Notes: a model not told the origin generated them from the letters alone. A DNA stretch of 64,000 nt from Desulfobulbaceae bacterium (GCA_004332195.1 SJBG01000008.1:38207-102206); one strand, 5' to 3'; counted from the first letter of the stretch, positions 1 to 8,710 are shown. Made by a program: numbers and translations.

Positions 1-690
1 TGCTTCGGGGAAAAAGGCCCGGGCCAATACCAGGGCCTGGTTAAAGCCACGATGACGCAACCGTTTAAGATGTAGAGGAACCGGTAAAATATAGTCAAAC
101 TCAGCCCACCCCAAGGCGATGGCGGTCACTGCGATCGTCTTGGGAGCAAGTTCGGCGGTAGCCGGGCTTGGTTTGCTTGCAGCCAAGGTCTTAACTGGAT
201 TTGGCTTGCTTTCTGGGCCAGCTTCGCTCCCGGCCCTCGTCGATAAGTCGAATTTTAGTCCCTCGGCCTCCTCCCCGTTTCGATCGCTTCCGGGCAAAAT
301 CAAGGGGGCCAGAGCCGGGGAGCGGCGGGCCAGCGCGGCGAAAGAGGTAAGCCCGGCCAGGTCGCGATTATACTTACAGGCTAAAATGGCCGTAGTGATG
401 GGTCCCTCATAGATCATGGCTGCCCGCGCCCGGGTAAAATGAGGCGGTTTTTGCAGACATAAACCGCAAAAATGGTCGCCCTCGGCCGAATCACGGGCCG
501 CATTACTTAAAGGGCGGCCACAACAAGTGCAGAGCGGTGAGTCAAGCCAACTCAACTGCCGTAGGCATTCCTGGCAGAACAGTGGGACTTGCGAAGAGGC
601 CAAGGAGGCCCGGCAACTCAGGCAGGAGGGAGGAAAAAGTAAATCCCAGCCAGCCCGACCGAGTATTGTCAAATTAGATGAGCGCTTCAT
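1..690 (-). CDS. comF: ComF family phosphoribosyltransferase-like protein (3' end cut by window edge)
   Basis: This gene is absent from the ORF track because it runs off the left edge; I read 230 codons from an ATG at 690. The N-terminus carries a four-cysteine-type zinc-binding region (CLSC, CQEC, CTCCG, CGLC). The visible C-terminal part has the family segment 'VPLHLKRLRHRGFNQ' that precedes the PRPP-binding site. ComF proteins are linked to DNA uptake in some bacteria, but the biochemical role is unsettled. Between these parts lies a low-complexity stretch of about 60 residues rich in Ala, Pro, Ser and Lys that the family normally lacks. The start codon overlaps the stop of the HD-GYP gene (ATGA), which implies translational coupling. 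Family call is firm; the C-terminus is not visible. Confidence 0.88.
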   Translation of the reverse strand, partial: MKRSSNLTILGRAGWDLLFPPSCLSCRASLASSQVPLFCQECLRQLSWLDSPLCTCCGRPLSNAARDSAEGDHFCGLCLQKPPHFTRARAAMIYEGPITTAILACKYNRDLAGLTSFAALARRSPALAPLILPGSDRNGEEAEGLKFDLSTRAGSEAGPESKPNPVKTLAASKPSPATAELAPKTIAVTAIALGWAEFDYILPVPLHLKRLRHRGFNQALVLARAFFPEA

Positions 691-1412
691 CCTTTAAGCC
701 TCTCGTAGATGGCCGCAAACTCCTGGCGGTTTTCCTTGAAGGCGGCCAGCACCTGGGGGTCGAAATGACCGGGCATGGTCCGGCCGTCGCCCTCGATGAT
801 TATTCCGCAGGTGGCCGGATGATCCAAAGCTGGTTTGTAAACTCTGACATTGCGCAGGGCATCGTATTGGTCGGCAAGGTTCATGATCCGGCCGGAGAGG
901 GGAATCTGCTCGCCTTTCAGGCGGTTAGGGTAGCCGCCGCCGTCCCAACGTTCGTGGTGGGTCAAAGCGATCTCGGTTGCCATGGTCAGGCGTTGGTGAG
1001 CGCCGAGAATCTTGGCGCCGTAGTCTGGATGCTCCCTCATTTGGATGAACTCCTCCTTGGTGAGTTTACCGGGCTTTTTGAGAATATCATGGTGAATATG
1101 AATTTTGCCAACGTCGTGCATCAGGGCCTGCAGTCTGATGGTGGCGACGAATTTATCGGGGCAGCCGAGTTTGTCGGCGAGCAAGGCGCAATATTCACCC
1201 ACCCGCAGGATGTGATTGCCGGTATCCTCGTCGTTGGCTTCAGATGTCCGGGCCAGGGCATGGACGGTGTAAGCGAAGGCGTCTTCGGTCTCGCTGATCT
1301 GGCTGGCGATGGATTTCATAAACAGGGTTTGGGTCACCAAGCTTTCGATTATTGAGGCGTCGTAGCCGGTCACCTCCCGGTCGTAGTTAGCCGCCACCAC
1401 GCAGAGGGACAA
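687..1412 (-). pseudogene. HD-GYP domain protein, C-terminal fragment of an IS-interrupted gene
   Basis: This encodes an HD-GYP phosphohydrolase domain, the class that usually degrades cyclic di-GMP. Visible motifs are the HD pair in 'LMHDVGK' and the GYP signature 'HHERWDGGGYP'. The track start at 1412 is a TTG with no clear ribosome-binding site. The same frame stays open upstream to a TGA at 1461-1463, inside the IS3 left end, so the fragment lost its true N-terminus. The segment ahead of HD-GYP ('NYDREVTGYDASIIE') looks like the end of a GAF-like sensory domain. The likely N-terminal half of the same gene is on the far side of the IS (2859-3314). Possibly non-functional; it may still be expressed, since comF overlaps its stop. 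Confidence 0.75.
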
Positions 1413-1539
1413 GTTGCGATAAACGACCAGGTTGCTGAGCGAACTGAGGTGGACCCCATGTCAAGGACAAAAAATTTCAAATTTAAGGTGTACTCGATTC
1501 ATGAAGTTAACCAATCCCGTCATTTATGGCGATGAACGA

Positions 1540-1605
1540 GCAGGGAAAATTTCAGCGCGAGAATGGGCCATTAATAGCTCGTCGGAGCGCTGAAATTTTT
1601 CCTGC
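1540..1605. repeat. Long inverted repeat inside the IS3 element
   Basis: Arms GCAGGGAAAATTTCAGCGC (1540-1558) and its near-perfect complement at 1587-1605 enclose a 28-base loop, with essentially one mismatch. It lies downstream of orfB, within the IS. It could act as a transcription barrier for the transposase or the interrupted host gene, or it could be a remnant of another small inserted element. Confidence 0.7.
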
Positions 1606-1650
1606 GGGCAACCTGGTAAAAATTGCTCAATGCCGATTCAATCATCTGTT

Positions 1651-2544
1651 TCATGCTGCCGCTCGGGCCAGGCCTGGGCCCCAATAGATCTCGGCAGGAG
1701 TTTTGTCATCCAGTGATTGATGAGGCCGCTCGAAATTATAAAAATCAAAATATTGCTTCAATTCCTTGACCAGCTCTTTGACATTTTGAAAATCGTGGAG
1801 ATATATTTTTTCGTACTTCACGGATCGCCACAATCGTTCAATAAAAACGTTATCCATCGCCCGGCCCTTGCCGTCCATACTGATCCGAATTCCATGTTCC
1901 TGTAACACGCCCGTGAAATGTTTGCCGGTATATTGGGTGCCCTGGTCCGTATTGAAAATATTCGGTCTGCCATATCGGCGGATGGCGCTATCAAGGGCAT
2001 TCACGCAAAAATCGTCATCCATGGTCACCGAAATTTCCCAGGACAGCACATAGCGACTGTGCCAGTCCATAATGGCGGTCAAATAGACGAAGCCGCCTGA
2101 GAGCCGAATGTATGTGATATCCGAACACCAGACCATATTCGGGCGATTGATATTCGTTCCCTTCAAGAGATACGGATAAACTTTATGGTCTCTGCGCGGC
2201 ACACTTGTGTTTGGCTTCGGCGCAATGGACTGTATCCCCATTCTACGCATCAGGCGCTGCACCCGTTTCCGGTTTACCGGGTATCCCTGCCGTCTCAGAA
2301 AAATCCGTATTTTGCGGCTGCCGTAAAACGGATGGCGCGTATACTCCTCATCGATCAGGCGCATCAGTTTCAGATCTTCTTGACTTACTCCTGATAAATT
2401 GCCCCCAGATCGATAATAACTGGATCGGGGCAGGCGTAACAGCTCACACTGCCGAACGATGCTTACGCCTGGAATTTCAGGCTCAATACAGGTTCGTTTT
2501 TCTGATACGCTCATCTCTTGTATACTACCGTTTTTTTTAACCAC
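1651..2544 (-). CDS. IS3-family transposase OrfB (DDE integrase domain)
   Basis: Catalytic half of the IS3 transposase. An HTH_21-like segment (residues about 55-105) is followed by an rve integrase core. The DDE triad is visible: D142 in 'WCSDITY', D200 in 'FNTDQGTQ' and E236 in 'VFIERLWRS', with the usual D-x(35)-E spacing. It ends with the typical 'FYNFERPHQSLDDKTPAEIY' tail. The listed GTG start overlaps the end of orfA. In IS3 elements OrfB is normally made as an OrfAB fusion by -1 frameshifting, and here an A8 run (TTAAAAAAAACGG) lies exactly in the overlap. The frame appears intact, so the element may still be active. Confidence 0.93.
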   Translation of the reverse strand: MVKKNGSIQEMSVSEKRTCIEPEIPGVSIVRQCELLRLPRSSYYRSGGNLSGVSQEDLKLMRLIDEEYTRHPFYGSRKIRIFLRRQGYPVNRKRVQRLMRRMGIQSIAPKPNTSVPRRDHKVYPYLLKGTNINRPNMVWCSDITYIRLSGGFVYLTAIMDWHSRYVLSWEISVTMDDDFCVNALDSAIRRYGRPNIFNTDQGTQYTGKHFTGVLQEHGIRISMDGKGRAMDNVFIERLWRSVKYEKIYLHDFQNVKELVKELKQYFDFYNFERPHQSLDDKTPAEIYWGPGLARAAA

Positions 2545-2798
2545 TCCAATTCAACTTGCAGCTTTCCAATTTGCTGGTAAAGACGCTCCTTTTCGGCTTC
2601 ATGCGTTTCGATGTCACGATCCTTGCTCCGGGAGAAAAGTTCCGCCGAATCCTTCAATAACGTCTTTTTCCACTGCCCGATCTGATTGGGATGAACCCCA
2701 TATTCTGTTGCCAGCTCAGCAACTGTCTTCTGTCCTTTTACCGCACCCAGGGCAACACGGGCCTTGAATTCCTTGCTGAAGGTTTTTCTCTGTTTCAA
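2511..2798 (-). CDS. IS3-family transposase OrfA (helix-turn-helix)
   Basis: 95-residue DNA-binding subunit. It has an N-terminal HTH_Tnp_1 helix-turn-helix ('FSKEFKARVALGAVKG', then 'ELATEYGVHPNQIGQWKK') and a C-terminal leucine-zipper-like coiled coil ('QIGKLQVELEWLKK'). It terminates in the +1 frame just past the A8 slippery run near 2532-2539, where a -1 slip would produce OrfAB. OrfA alone normally regulates transposition. ATG start at 2798. Confidence 0.92.
   Translation of the reverse strand: MKQRKTFSKEFKARVALGAVKGQKTVAELATEYGVHPNQIGQWKKTLLKDSAELFSRSKDRDIETHEAEKERLYQQIGKLQVELEWLKKTVVYKR
2532..2539 (-). promoter_or_regulatory. Probable -1 programmed frameshift site between orfA and orfB
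   Basis: An A8 run on the minus strand, within TGGTTAAAAAAAACGG, sits in the orfA/orfB overlap. The orfA frame reads TTA-AAA-AAA-ACG and orfB continues in the -1 frame. This is the typical IS3-family fusion signal. The position is seen; the frameshift itself is inferred from the family. Confidence 0.75.
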
Positions 2799-2858
2799 TT
2801 CGCTCCTCCTTTCTGGTCAGGAGCACACCTTAGCATATTGTCCCGTTTTTGGGGTCCG

Positions 2859-3314
2859 CTATAGACTCGAGATGTAGGGCTGCCAGTCTTTACTGACGCC
2901 CTGAAACCAGCCTCGGTGAGAAAAATCCTGGCCCAAAACGGCCTGGTTTGCGGGGTAAGCGGCGAGCTTGATCCCGACCGGCGAGACGATGTAAGCCCGG
3001 CCAATGTGCGCCGCATTTTCGATCAGATTCCGCAGATGCTGCTCCATTGTCCGCCGGTCTCCGTGCCGCACTCCCTCGACCAGCAAAGGTCTGGCCGCGT
3101 AGGCTCTGGCTAAGCTGGTATCGTGGTTCAAATGGTTCGTGATTTTGCCGGCGAGTAACTTGGCGGACTGCAGATGCGCATCCATGAGCAGCCTGGGGAT
3201 ATGGCTCCGCAATTCGAAAAAAACAAAAGCGGCCAAGATGACGAGGGGCGTCACGCTAAGCAGTATGCCCACCAGCATAATGCGCCAGCGCTTTGCGGTA
3301 ATCCATAGTCCCAT
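2859..3314 (-). pseudogene. dCache sensor N-terminal fragment, truncated by the IS3 element
   Basis: Start chosen at the ATG at 3314 ('MGLWITAKRW'), which has a good AAGGAGG site 6 nt upstream; the longer track ORF lacks this support. One membrane segment ('IMLVGILLSVTPLVILAAFVFF') is followed by the first part of a periplasmic double-Cache ligand-binding domain. The frame ends in a TAG created at the IS junction, after 'QPYISSL'. The rest of the Cache domain, a second membrane helix and any HAMP or GAF linker are missing. The HD-GYP fragment on the far side of the IS is on the same strand. Together they suggest one former membrane sensor with a cyclic-di-GMP phosphodiesterase output. Confidence 0.72.
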
Positions 3315-3458
3315 TTCAGGCCTCCTTCGTGGGCACTCGCAAGTATGGGCGGGAGCGCTCCTCAAGAACTTCTGACCTCATCCTGGTGATTCTGCCGGTG
3401 TCAGGCGGTCGCGATGGTCGTAAGCTCATGATTTTCATCTTGGTATTGCGCTTGCCGT

Positions 3459-5702
3459 TTATCCGCCTTTGCCATCCTCGTCGGACTCGATAATGGCGTT
3501 TAAGGTGGGACTGGGGCGCATGGCCCGGCTGGCCTTGACGGGATCCGGCCGGTAATAACCACCGATATCCACCGTCTGCCCCTGAACGGCGTTAAGTTCC
3601 TGGACGATCTTGGCCTCGCTTAGGGCCAACTCTTGGGCCAGCTTGGCAAAGCGAGCTTTAAGCTCACGGTCCTTATCTTGTTCGGCCAGGGCTTGGGCCC
3701 AATACAGGGCCAGGTAGAAATGACTGCCCCGGGTATCCAGTTCGCCAACTTGGCGGGAAGGCGATTTCTCGTTTTCCAGCAACTTGCCGATGGCCTGATC
3801 CAGGGTTTGGGCCAGGATTGCCGCCTTGGGGTTGTTGAAAGTGCGATGAATATGTTCGAAGGATAGCGCCATGGCGCAAAATTCACCCAATGAATCCCAG
3901 CGCAGATGGCCTTCCCGCAGGAACTGCTGAACATGCTTGGGGGCTGAGCCGCCGGCCCCGGTTTCAAAAAGACCGCCACCATTCATCAGGGGCACGATGG
4001 AAAGCATTTTGGCGCTGGTGCCCAGCTCCAGGATGGGGAACAGGTCGGTGAGATAGTCACGCAGGACGTTGCCGGTAACCGCAATGCTGTCCTCACCCCT
4101 TCTGGTTCTTGCCAGAGTGAGGCGCATGGCCTCAAGTGGCGGCATAATCCGGATATCCAGACCTTTGAGGTCATGATCGGGTAAATAGATTTTAAGCTTG
4201 GCGATCAGCCGGGAATCATGGGCCCGCTTTTGGTCAAGCCAGAAAATGGCCGGGGTTCCGGTGGCCCGGGCGCGGGTCACCGCCAGTTTGATCCAATCCT
4301 GAATGGGGGCATCCTTGGTCTGGCAGGCTCGAAAAATATCGCCTGGATTTACGGCTTGCGCCAGCAGGATTGCTCCGCTTTCATCGACCACCCGGATGGT
4401 CCCCTTGCCTGGAGCCACGAAGGTTTTGTCGTGGGAGCCGTACTCTTCGGCCCGTTGCGCCATCAGGCCGACATTGGCCACGCTGCCCATGGTGGCCGGG
4501 TCCAGGGCCCCGTGGGTCTGGCAATCCACCACCACTTCCTGATAGATCGGGGCGTAACAGCGATCGGGAATCATGGCGATGGTGTCGTGTAACTGGCCGT
4601 CCGGCCCCCACATGCGGCCGCCATCGCGGATAAACACTGGCATTGAGGCATCGATGATCACATTGTTGGGCACGTGCAGGTTGGTGATGCCCCGGCCGGA
4701 ATCAACCATCGCCAGCCGGCAGTTGTTGCGATAAACCGCCTGGATATCCGCCTCGATCGCCGCCCGCTGTTCTTTCGGCAAAATCTTAATCTTGGCATCG
4801 AGGTCGGCCAGGCCGTTGTTGACGTTGACCCCCAGCTCCTTGATGATATCGGCGTGTTTGACAAAAACATCCTGATAAAAGACGCTGACACAATGGCCGA
4901 ACATGATCGGATCCGAAATTTTCATCATGGTGGCCTTAAGATGAAGCGATAACAAGATCCCGTCCTGGCCGGCGGCCGCCATCTGTTCCTGGTAAAATGC
5001 GCGCAGGGCGGTCACGTTCATCACCGCGGCATCAACAATTTCTCCGGCGAGTAAGGGCATTTTTTCTTTAAGCGCCGTGGTGGCGCCGTTTTCAGCGACA
5101 AACTCAATTTTACCGCTGCCGGCTTTGCTGATGGTGACGGATTTTTCACTGCCGTAAAAATCTCCGCTCTTCATCTGGGCCACCCGTGATTGGGACTTGG
5201 CCGACCAGGGTTTCATCAGCCGGTGGGGGCGCTGCTTGCCGAAACGTTTTACCGCCGCCGCCGCCCGGCGGTCCGAGTTGCCTTCCCGCAAAACCGGGTT
5301 GACGGCGCTGCCCAGAATCTTGGCATAACGGGCGCGCAGTTGTTCTTTGGCCGCAGTTTTGGGCTCGTCGGGGTAATCGGGCAGCTTGTACCCCTTGGCC
5401 TGCAGCTCCTTGATGGCCTCCCGCAACTGAGGAATCGAGGCGCTGATGTTGGGCAGCTTAATGATATTGGCGTCGGCTCGTTGGCATAGTTTGCCCAGCT
5501 CACCGAGATAATCGGGAATGCGTTGATTTGCCCGCAGGCATTCGGGAAAACCGGCAATGATGCGACCGGCCAGCGAGATATCCTGTTTTTTCAGGCAGAT
5601 CCCCGTCCCCTTGGTGTAAGCCCGAAGAATGGGGAATAAGGAGTAAGCCGCTAAAGCCGGCGCTTCATCCACTTCGGTGAAGACAATTGTCTGATTGCTC
5701 AT
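3459..5702 (-). CDS. icd: NADP-dependent isocitrate dehydrogenase, monomeric type
   Basis: 747 residues, the usual length of the monomeric IDH family and unlike the ~415-residue dimeric enzyme. It converts isocitrate to 2-oxoglutarate and CO2 with NADPH formation in the cytoplasm. The family-typical N-terminus ('[19 protein letters not shown]') and the conserved catalytic region ('[19 protein letters not shown]') are visible. ATG start at 5702 is preceded by AAGGGGAAAA. It is monocistronic: a decayed sensor gene lies downstream and parB lies upstream behind its own terminator. Nothing appears broken. In sulfate reducers it serves the oxidative TCA branch or 2-oxoglutarate supply; direction in this organism is not shown by sequence. 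Confidence 0.95.
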   Translation of the reverse strand: MSNQTIVFTEVDEAPALAAYSLFPILRAYTKGTGICLKKQDISLAGRIIAGFPECLRANQRIPDYLGELGKLCQRADANIIKLPNISASIPQLREAIKELQAKGYKLPDYPDEPKTAAKEQLRARYAKILGSAVNPVLREGNSDRRAAAAVKRFGKQRPHRLMKPWSAKSQSRVAQMKSGDFYGSEKSVTISKAGSGKIEFVAENGATTALKEKMPLLAGEIVDAAVMNVTALRAFYQEQMAAAGQDGILLSLHLKATMMKISDPIMFGHCVSVFYQDVFVKHADIIKELGVNVNNGLADLDAKIKILPKEQRAAIEADIQAVYRNNCRLAMVDSGRGITNLHVPNNVIIDASMPVFIRDGGRMWGPDGQLHDTIAMIPDRCYAPIYQEVVVDCQTHGALDPATMGSVANVGLMAQRAEEYGSHDKTFVAPGKGTIRVVDESGAILLAQAVNPGDIFRACQTKDAPIQDWIKLAVTRARATGTPAIFWLDQKRAHDSRLIAKLKIYLPDHDLKGLDIRIMPPLEAMRLTLARTRRGEDSIAVTGNVLRDYLTDLFPILELGTSAKMLSIVPLMNGGGLFETGAGGSAPKHVQQFLREGHLRWDSLGEFCAMALSFEHIHRTFNNPKAAILAQTLDQAIGKLLENEKSPSRQVGELDTRGSHFYLALYWAQALAEQDKDRELKARFAKLAQELALSEAKIVQELNAVQGQTVDIGGYYRPDPVKASRAMRPSPTLNAIIESDEDGKGG

Positions 5703-6016
5703 TTTTCCCCTTGGTTATCGTGTTGGTTAAAGGTGGCCTCAAAATGTGAAGTTATTTCTGGGTGAGCCCTAAGTGGCGCCGAGTTGAGCGCTAAGCGGAG
5801 TCAGCGTTTGTCCTGCTGCTGGAAAAAGCTGGCATAAACCGCGCGGGTTGCAAATAATGTCCACCCAACAGTCATGGTCTTGGCCGACTTTAGCAAGGAG
5901 ATTTGAAAATTGGCTAAGATCAGCTACTTTTCAACACCCTTGTCATACTTACTATAAAGCGTAGATCAAAAACCCGACCCTTATCAAACCTGGGTTTAGC
6001 GCCTTCCGTTCAGGCA
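5703..6016. other. Intergenic region between parB and icd
   Basis: 313 bp without a credible ORF. It should hold the icd promoter. The only structure I can support is the parB-side hairpin at 5966-5998. No repeat copy or RNA gene seen. Confidence 0.5.
5966..5998 (-). terminator. Probable rho-independent terminator after parB
   Basis: Read on the minus strand, AAACCC and GGGTTT pair around a 16-base loop and are followed by a short T run (GGGTTTTTGATC). It lies 20 bp past the parB stop. The stem is short, so moderate confidence. Confidence 0.55.
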
Positions 6017-6892
6017 CTATTTAGTAACCATCATCAGAACGGTTATCCTTTCCAGATCATCTGGCGAATAATAGTCGATCTCCACCCTGCCTCGTACGCC
6101 ATTCTGGACAATCCGCACCCTGGTCTTAAGGTGTCGGTTAAGCTCAGTGATCAGGTTGTGACAATAAGATTCAGGAATCCCGTTGCGGGCCCTGCGGGAG
6201 CTTCCACCGCCAGCCCCCCCGCTCTTGCGGTTTTTGCGCTTACGCCCAAGCTCCTCGGTCTGGCGCACGCTCAAACCTTTCTCCACAATTTCGTCCCGCA
6301 ACTCCCGCAGTTGTTGCTCATCCTCCAGGCTGAGCAGCACCCGACCATGACCCATACTGATCCGCCCGGCGCTCAGGTCGTCTTTGGCGAAGTCCGGCAA
6401 CTGATTGATCCGCAGAGCATTGGCTACGGTGGAGCGATCCTTCCCCACCCTTTTAGCCACCTCTTCCTGAGTTAAACCGTACTCTTTGACCAGGCGTAGG
6501 TAGGCCTCGGCCTCTTCCATGGGATTGAGATCCTGGCGTTGAATATTTTCAACCAAAGCTAGTTCCAGTTGATCTTGGGGGGATACATCTTTAATCAGAA
6601 CCGGTATTTCGTGCAGTCCGGCCAGGCCTGCGGCCCGCCAGCGTCGTTCTCCGGCAATAAGCTGATAGCGTTCAGGGGCAACCCGCCGCACCACCAGGGG
6701 CAACAGAACCCCCTTTTCTCGTATGGATTCAGCCAGTTGAGCCAGGGCCTGATTACCGATCTGTTTTCGCGGCTGACGGGGGTTGGGCTCGATGGCATCT
6801 AGCGGGCAGATGATATAGGCCCGCTTTCCGCTTTCATCGTAAGACGGTAACAGGGCGCCCAACCCTTTGCCCAAAGAATTTCGTTTGACCAT
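6017..6892 (-). CDS. parB: Chromosome partitioning protein ParB
   Basis: 291-residue CTP-dependent DNA clamp that loads at parS and spreads. Order: short basic N-terminus (ParA-interacting in homologues), ParB/Srx CTPase domain with 'GERRWRA' (81-86) and 'ENIQRQDLNP', a helix-turn-helix ('LTQEEVAKRVGKDRSTVANAL', about 140-160) that reads parS, and a C-terminal dimerisation domain. It lies downstream of parA on the same strand. They are separated by about 320 bp holding a MITE-like element, so parB may depend on transcription through that element or on its own promoter. A matching parS site is at 8665-8680. Confidence 0.96.
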   Translation of the reverse strand: MVKRNSLGKGLGALLPSYDESGKRAYIICPLDAIEPNPRQPRKQIGNQALAQLAESIREKGVLLPLVVRRVAPERYQLIAGERRWRAAGLAGLHEIPVLIKDVSPQDQLELALVENIQRQDLNPMEEAEAYLRLVKEYGLTQEEVAKRVGKDRSTVANALRINQLPDFAKDDLSAGRISMGHGRVLLSLEDEQQLRELRDEIVEKGLSVRQTEELGRKRKNRKSGGAGGGSSRRARNGIPESYCHNLITELNRHLKTRVRIVQNGVRGRVEIDYYSPDDLERITVLMMVTK

Positions 6893-7062
6893 GGTTTTTT
6901 CCCTCGCTCTTTACTGTCCTTACCACTTGCGCGCAAGACAAGACAACGGTCTTGGTATTTTCTTCCGGTATTGCCGGTTTTGGACAAACAACTCAGACAT
7001 GACATCCTGAAAGCACGCAACAACCCCCTGTCAACCTATGGGCTCACTCAGCAATAACTTCA

Positions 7063-7204
7063 GGCTATCTTGAAAAATTAGCTATTTTGTTCGAGTTCAA
7101 GGCATGCGAAAAAAAATTACCGCAGGCATATGGTTGATATTCCGAGGATAATTTTTTGAGCATAACGCAGAAATCGGGCGAAAGAGCAATTTTTCAAGGT
7201 GGCC
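7063..7204 (+). repeat. MITE-like element, copy A
   Basis: 142 bp, one of six near-identical copies in the window (others at 8150, 11301, 15478, 18877, 28227). Ends are imperfect inverted repeats (GGCTATCTTGAAAAATT / reverse of AATTTTTCAAGGTGGCC). Inside, an ATTACCG...GGATAAT arm pair flanked by A and T runs can fold. This copy lies between the parA stop and parB. Its flanks (TTCA / TTAT) are the only ones not forming a clean 4-bp direct repeat. Contains no ORF. Confidence 0.9.
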
Positions 7205-7210
7205 TTATGT

Positions 7211-8053
7211 TTATTTGACAATGTCTTTTTCCTGCGCCTTTTTCTGCTGACGGAGAAACTCCCTGGCCAACTGCAGATAGCTGATCGCACCGGTGGAGCG
7301 CCGGTCGTAGAGGATAGCCGGCTTGCCGTGGCTGGGAGCCTCACCGAGGCGGATATTACGCGGGATCACGGTTTGGTAAAGCCGGCCTTTAAAATATTTA
7401 TTGACCTCGGCGCTTACCTGGTGAGTCAAGCGATTGCGACCGTCAAACATGGTCAGCAGCAGGCCCTCGATGGCCAGGCGATCATTGTAGGAGTTTTTCA
7501 CCAGGCGGATGGTCTGGACCAAATGACTCAATCCCTCGAGAGCGAAATACTCGCACTGCATGGGGATGATCACCGAATCGGCGGCGGTGAGGGCGTTAAT
7601 GGTCAACAGCCCCAGGGATGGCGGGCAATCGATAAAGACGAAATCATAATCGGTCAGCACCGGGCTCAGCAGTTGCTCCAGGTAGCGCTCCCGCCGGTCA
7701 GCGCCTATCAGCTCGACTTCCACCCCAATCAGGTCAATTTGACAGGGCAACAAACAGAGCTTGGCTCCCAGTTCGGCCACCATAACAATAGCTTCGGTCG
7801 CAGCTACGCCATCAACCAGGCAGTGATAAAGATGAACTCGCTCAGTGGTCATCCCGCCATCCCCAGCCTGACGCCGGGGATACTGAAAACCCAAGCCGCT
7901 GGAAGCGTTGCCCTGGGGGTCGGAATCAACCACCAGCACCCGCTTGCCCAAGGCCGCCACGGAAGCAGCTAGATTGATGGTGGTGGTGGTCTTACCCACT
8001 CCCCCTTTCTGGTTGGCCAGCGCTATCACCTTGGCTTGCTGTTGGTTCTCCAT
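7211..8053 (-). CDS. parA: Chromosome partitioning ATPase ParA (Soj/MinD family)
   Basis: 280 residues. A deviant Walker A 'QKGGVGKTTT' (15-23) with the signature lysine, a Walker A' 'DSDPQGNAS' and a Walker B-like 'FVFIDCPPSLG' define the family. ParA binds DNA non-specifically as an ATP dimer and is released by ParB, driving origin segregation. ATG start at 8053. A MITE copy lies immediately downstream (7 bp past the stop) and another about 100 bp upstream of the start, so the gene is bracketed by the element. Compared with Soj it has an acceptable full length; a short variable insert ('YPRRQAGDGGMTTERVH') follows the Walker A' region. Confidence 0.96.
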   Translation of the reverse strand: MENQQQAKVIALANQKGGVGKTTTTINLAASVAALGKRVLVVDSDPQGNASSGLGFQYPRRQAGDGGMTTERVHLYHCLVDGVAATEAIVMVAELGAKLCLLPCQIDLIGVEVELIGADRRERYLEQLLSPVLTDYDFVFIDCPPSLGLLTINALTAADSVIIPMQCEYFALEGLSHLVQTIRLVKNSYNDRLAIEGLLLTMFDGRNRLTHQVSAEVNKYFKGRLYQTVIPRNIRLGEAPSHGKPAILYDRRSTGAISYLQLAREFLRQQKKAQEKDIVK

Positions 8054-8149
8054 GGCCAGGCTCCATAATTAATCACTAACCAAACGACTCGTCAGCAAAA
8101 TCTGTGGATCACAAGTGCATCTAACCTTATTGAAATCAGTAACAGTTAA

Positions 8150-8290
8150 GGCTATTTTGAAAAATTAGCTATTTTGTTCGAGTTTACGGCACGCGAAAAA
8201 AATTACCGCAGGCATATGGTTGATATTCCGAGGATAATTTTTTTCGCATAACGCAGAAATCGGGCGAAAGAGCAATTTTTCAAGGTGGCC
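8150..8290 (+). repeat. MITE-like element, copy B
   Basis: 141 bp copy flanked by a perfect 4-bp direct repeat TTAA (8146-8149 and 8291-8294), as expected from a transposition event. It lies upstream of parA in the same orientation as copy A. Confidence 0.92.
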
Positions 8291-8664
8291 TTAAGTTTCT
8301 GGGACCGGTAAAAAGCCGGACAAACATCAGGTCGCATCTTGTTTTGCCAGTCAACCTCAAACACCTCGGTTCACCCTTGCCCATCTTCGTCGAGCTTAAT
8401 CAGCGTTCGATATATGGGTTCCCCCCGGATTAAACTCGACTTCGGCGGCCACAATCCGCCACGGTCACCGGACTATTCCACCGTTTAACCGATCATGCAA
8501 CAAACATTTTTTCGTTTCTTGTTTTTGTATCCTGTCTAAGTCGCCATTTTGTCTGCCCTCAGGCCAGCCAAGCTTTCGAGCTGGGCCGCAGGTCTGCGCA
8601 ATGTCCCGTTAACAGCCGGGGGTCTCGCAAAGCCGCTGATTCACTACTTGCAAGCCGACCTGAA

Positions 8665-8680
8665 TGTTTCACGTGCAACA
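8665..8680. promoter_or_regulatory. parS centromere-like site
   Basis: TGTTTCACGTGCAACA. Its reverse complement, TGTTGCACGTGAAACA, matches the widely conserved parS consensus TGTTNCACGTGAAACA exactly. It lies 30 bp downstream of the M20 peptidase stop and about 610 bp upstream of parA. This is the position where ParB would load. No second site with the CACGTG core in this context was found. Confidence 0.9.
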
Positions 8681-8710
8681 TCCAGACATTTTTTTCGTGT
8701 TATCATGAGG

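Larger units (their letters stand above)
1450..2859 (-). mobile_element. IS3-family insertion sequence
   Basis: About 1.41 kb. Left and right ends share imperfect inverted repeats. Left reads TGGACCCC...GGACAA...TAAGGTGTACTC; right, reverse-complemented, reads CGGACCCC...GGACAA...TAAGGTGTGCTC. Inside are overlapping orfA and orfB on the minus strand, the standard IS3 arrangement. No target-site duplication is visible at the junctions (GAGG on the left, TATA on the right). The flanking halves of the sensory gene do not rejoin into a complete protein. I infer an IS-adjacent deletion after insertion. The 200 bp between orfB stop and the left end contains a strong inverted repeat (see separate entry). 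The exact terminal base is uncertain by 1-2 nt. Confidence 0.85.
8054..8710. other. Intergenic region upstream of parA, with MITE copy B and parS
   Basis: 657 bp. Contains MITE copy B (8150-8290), about 370 bp of non-coding sequence likely to hold the parA promoter, and a parS site at 8665-8680. A TGTGGATCA at about 8103 resembles half a DnaA box but is a single imperfect match. I see no origin-like cluster. Confidence 0.5.

Noticed and set aside
678-1355. 225-aa plus-strand ORF opposite the HD-GYP fragment
   Set aside because: The minus strand carries clear HD-GYP motifs; this is its antisense shadow.
1446-2863. Target-site duplication of the IS3 element
   Set aside because: Junction bases (GAGG and TATA) do not match, so no duplication can be claimed.
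8099-8112. Possible DnaA box (TGTGGATCA)
   Set aside because: Single imperfect match; no cluster of boxes or AT-rich unwinding element nearby.
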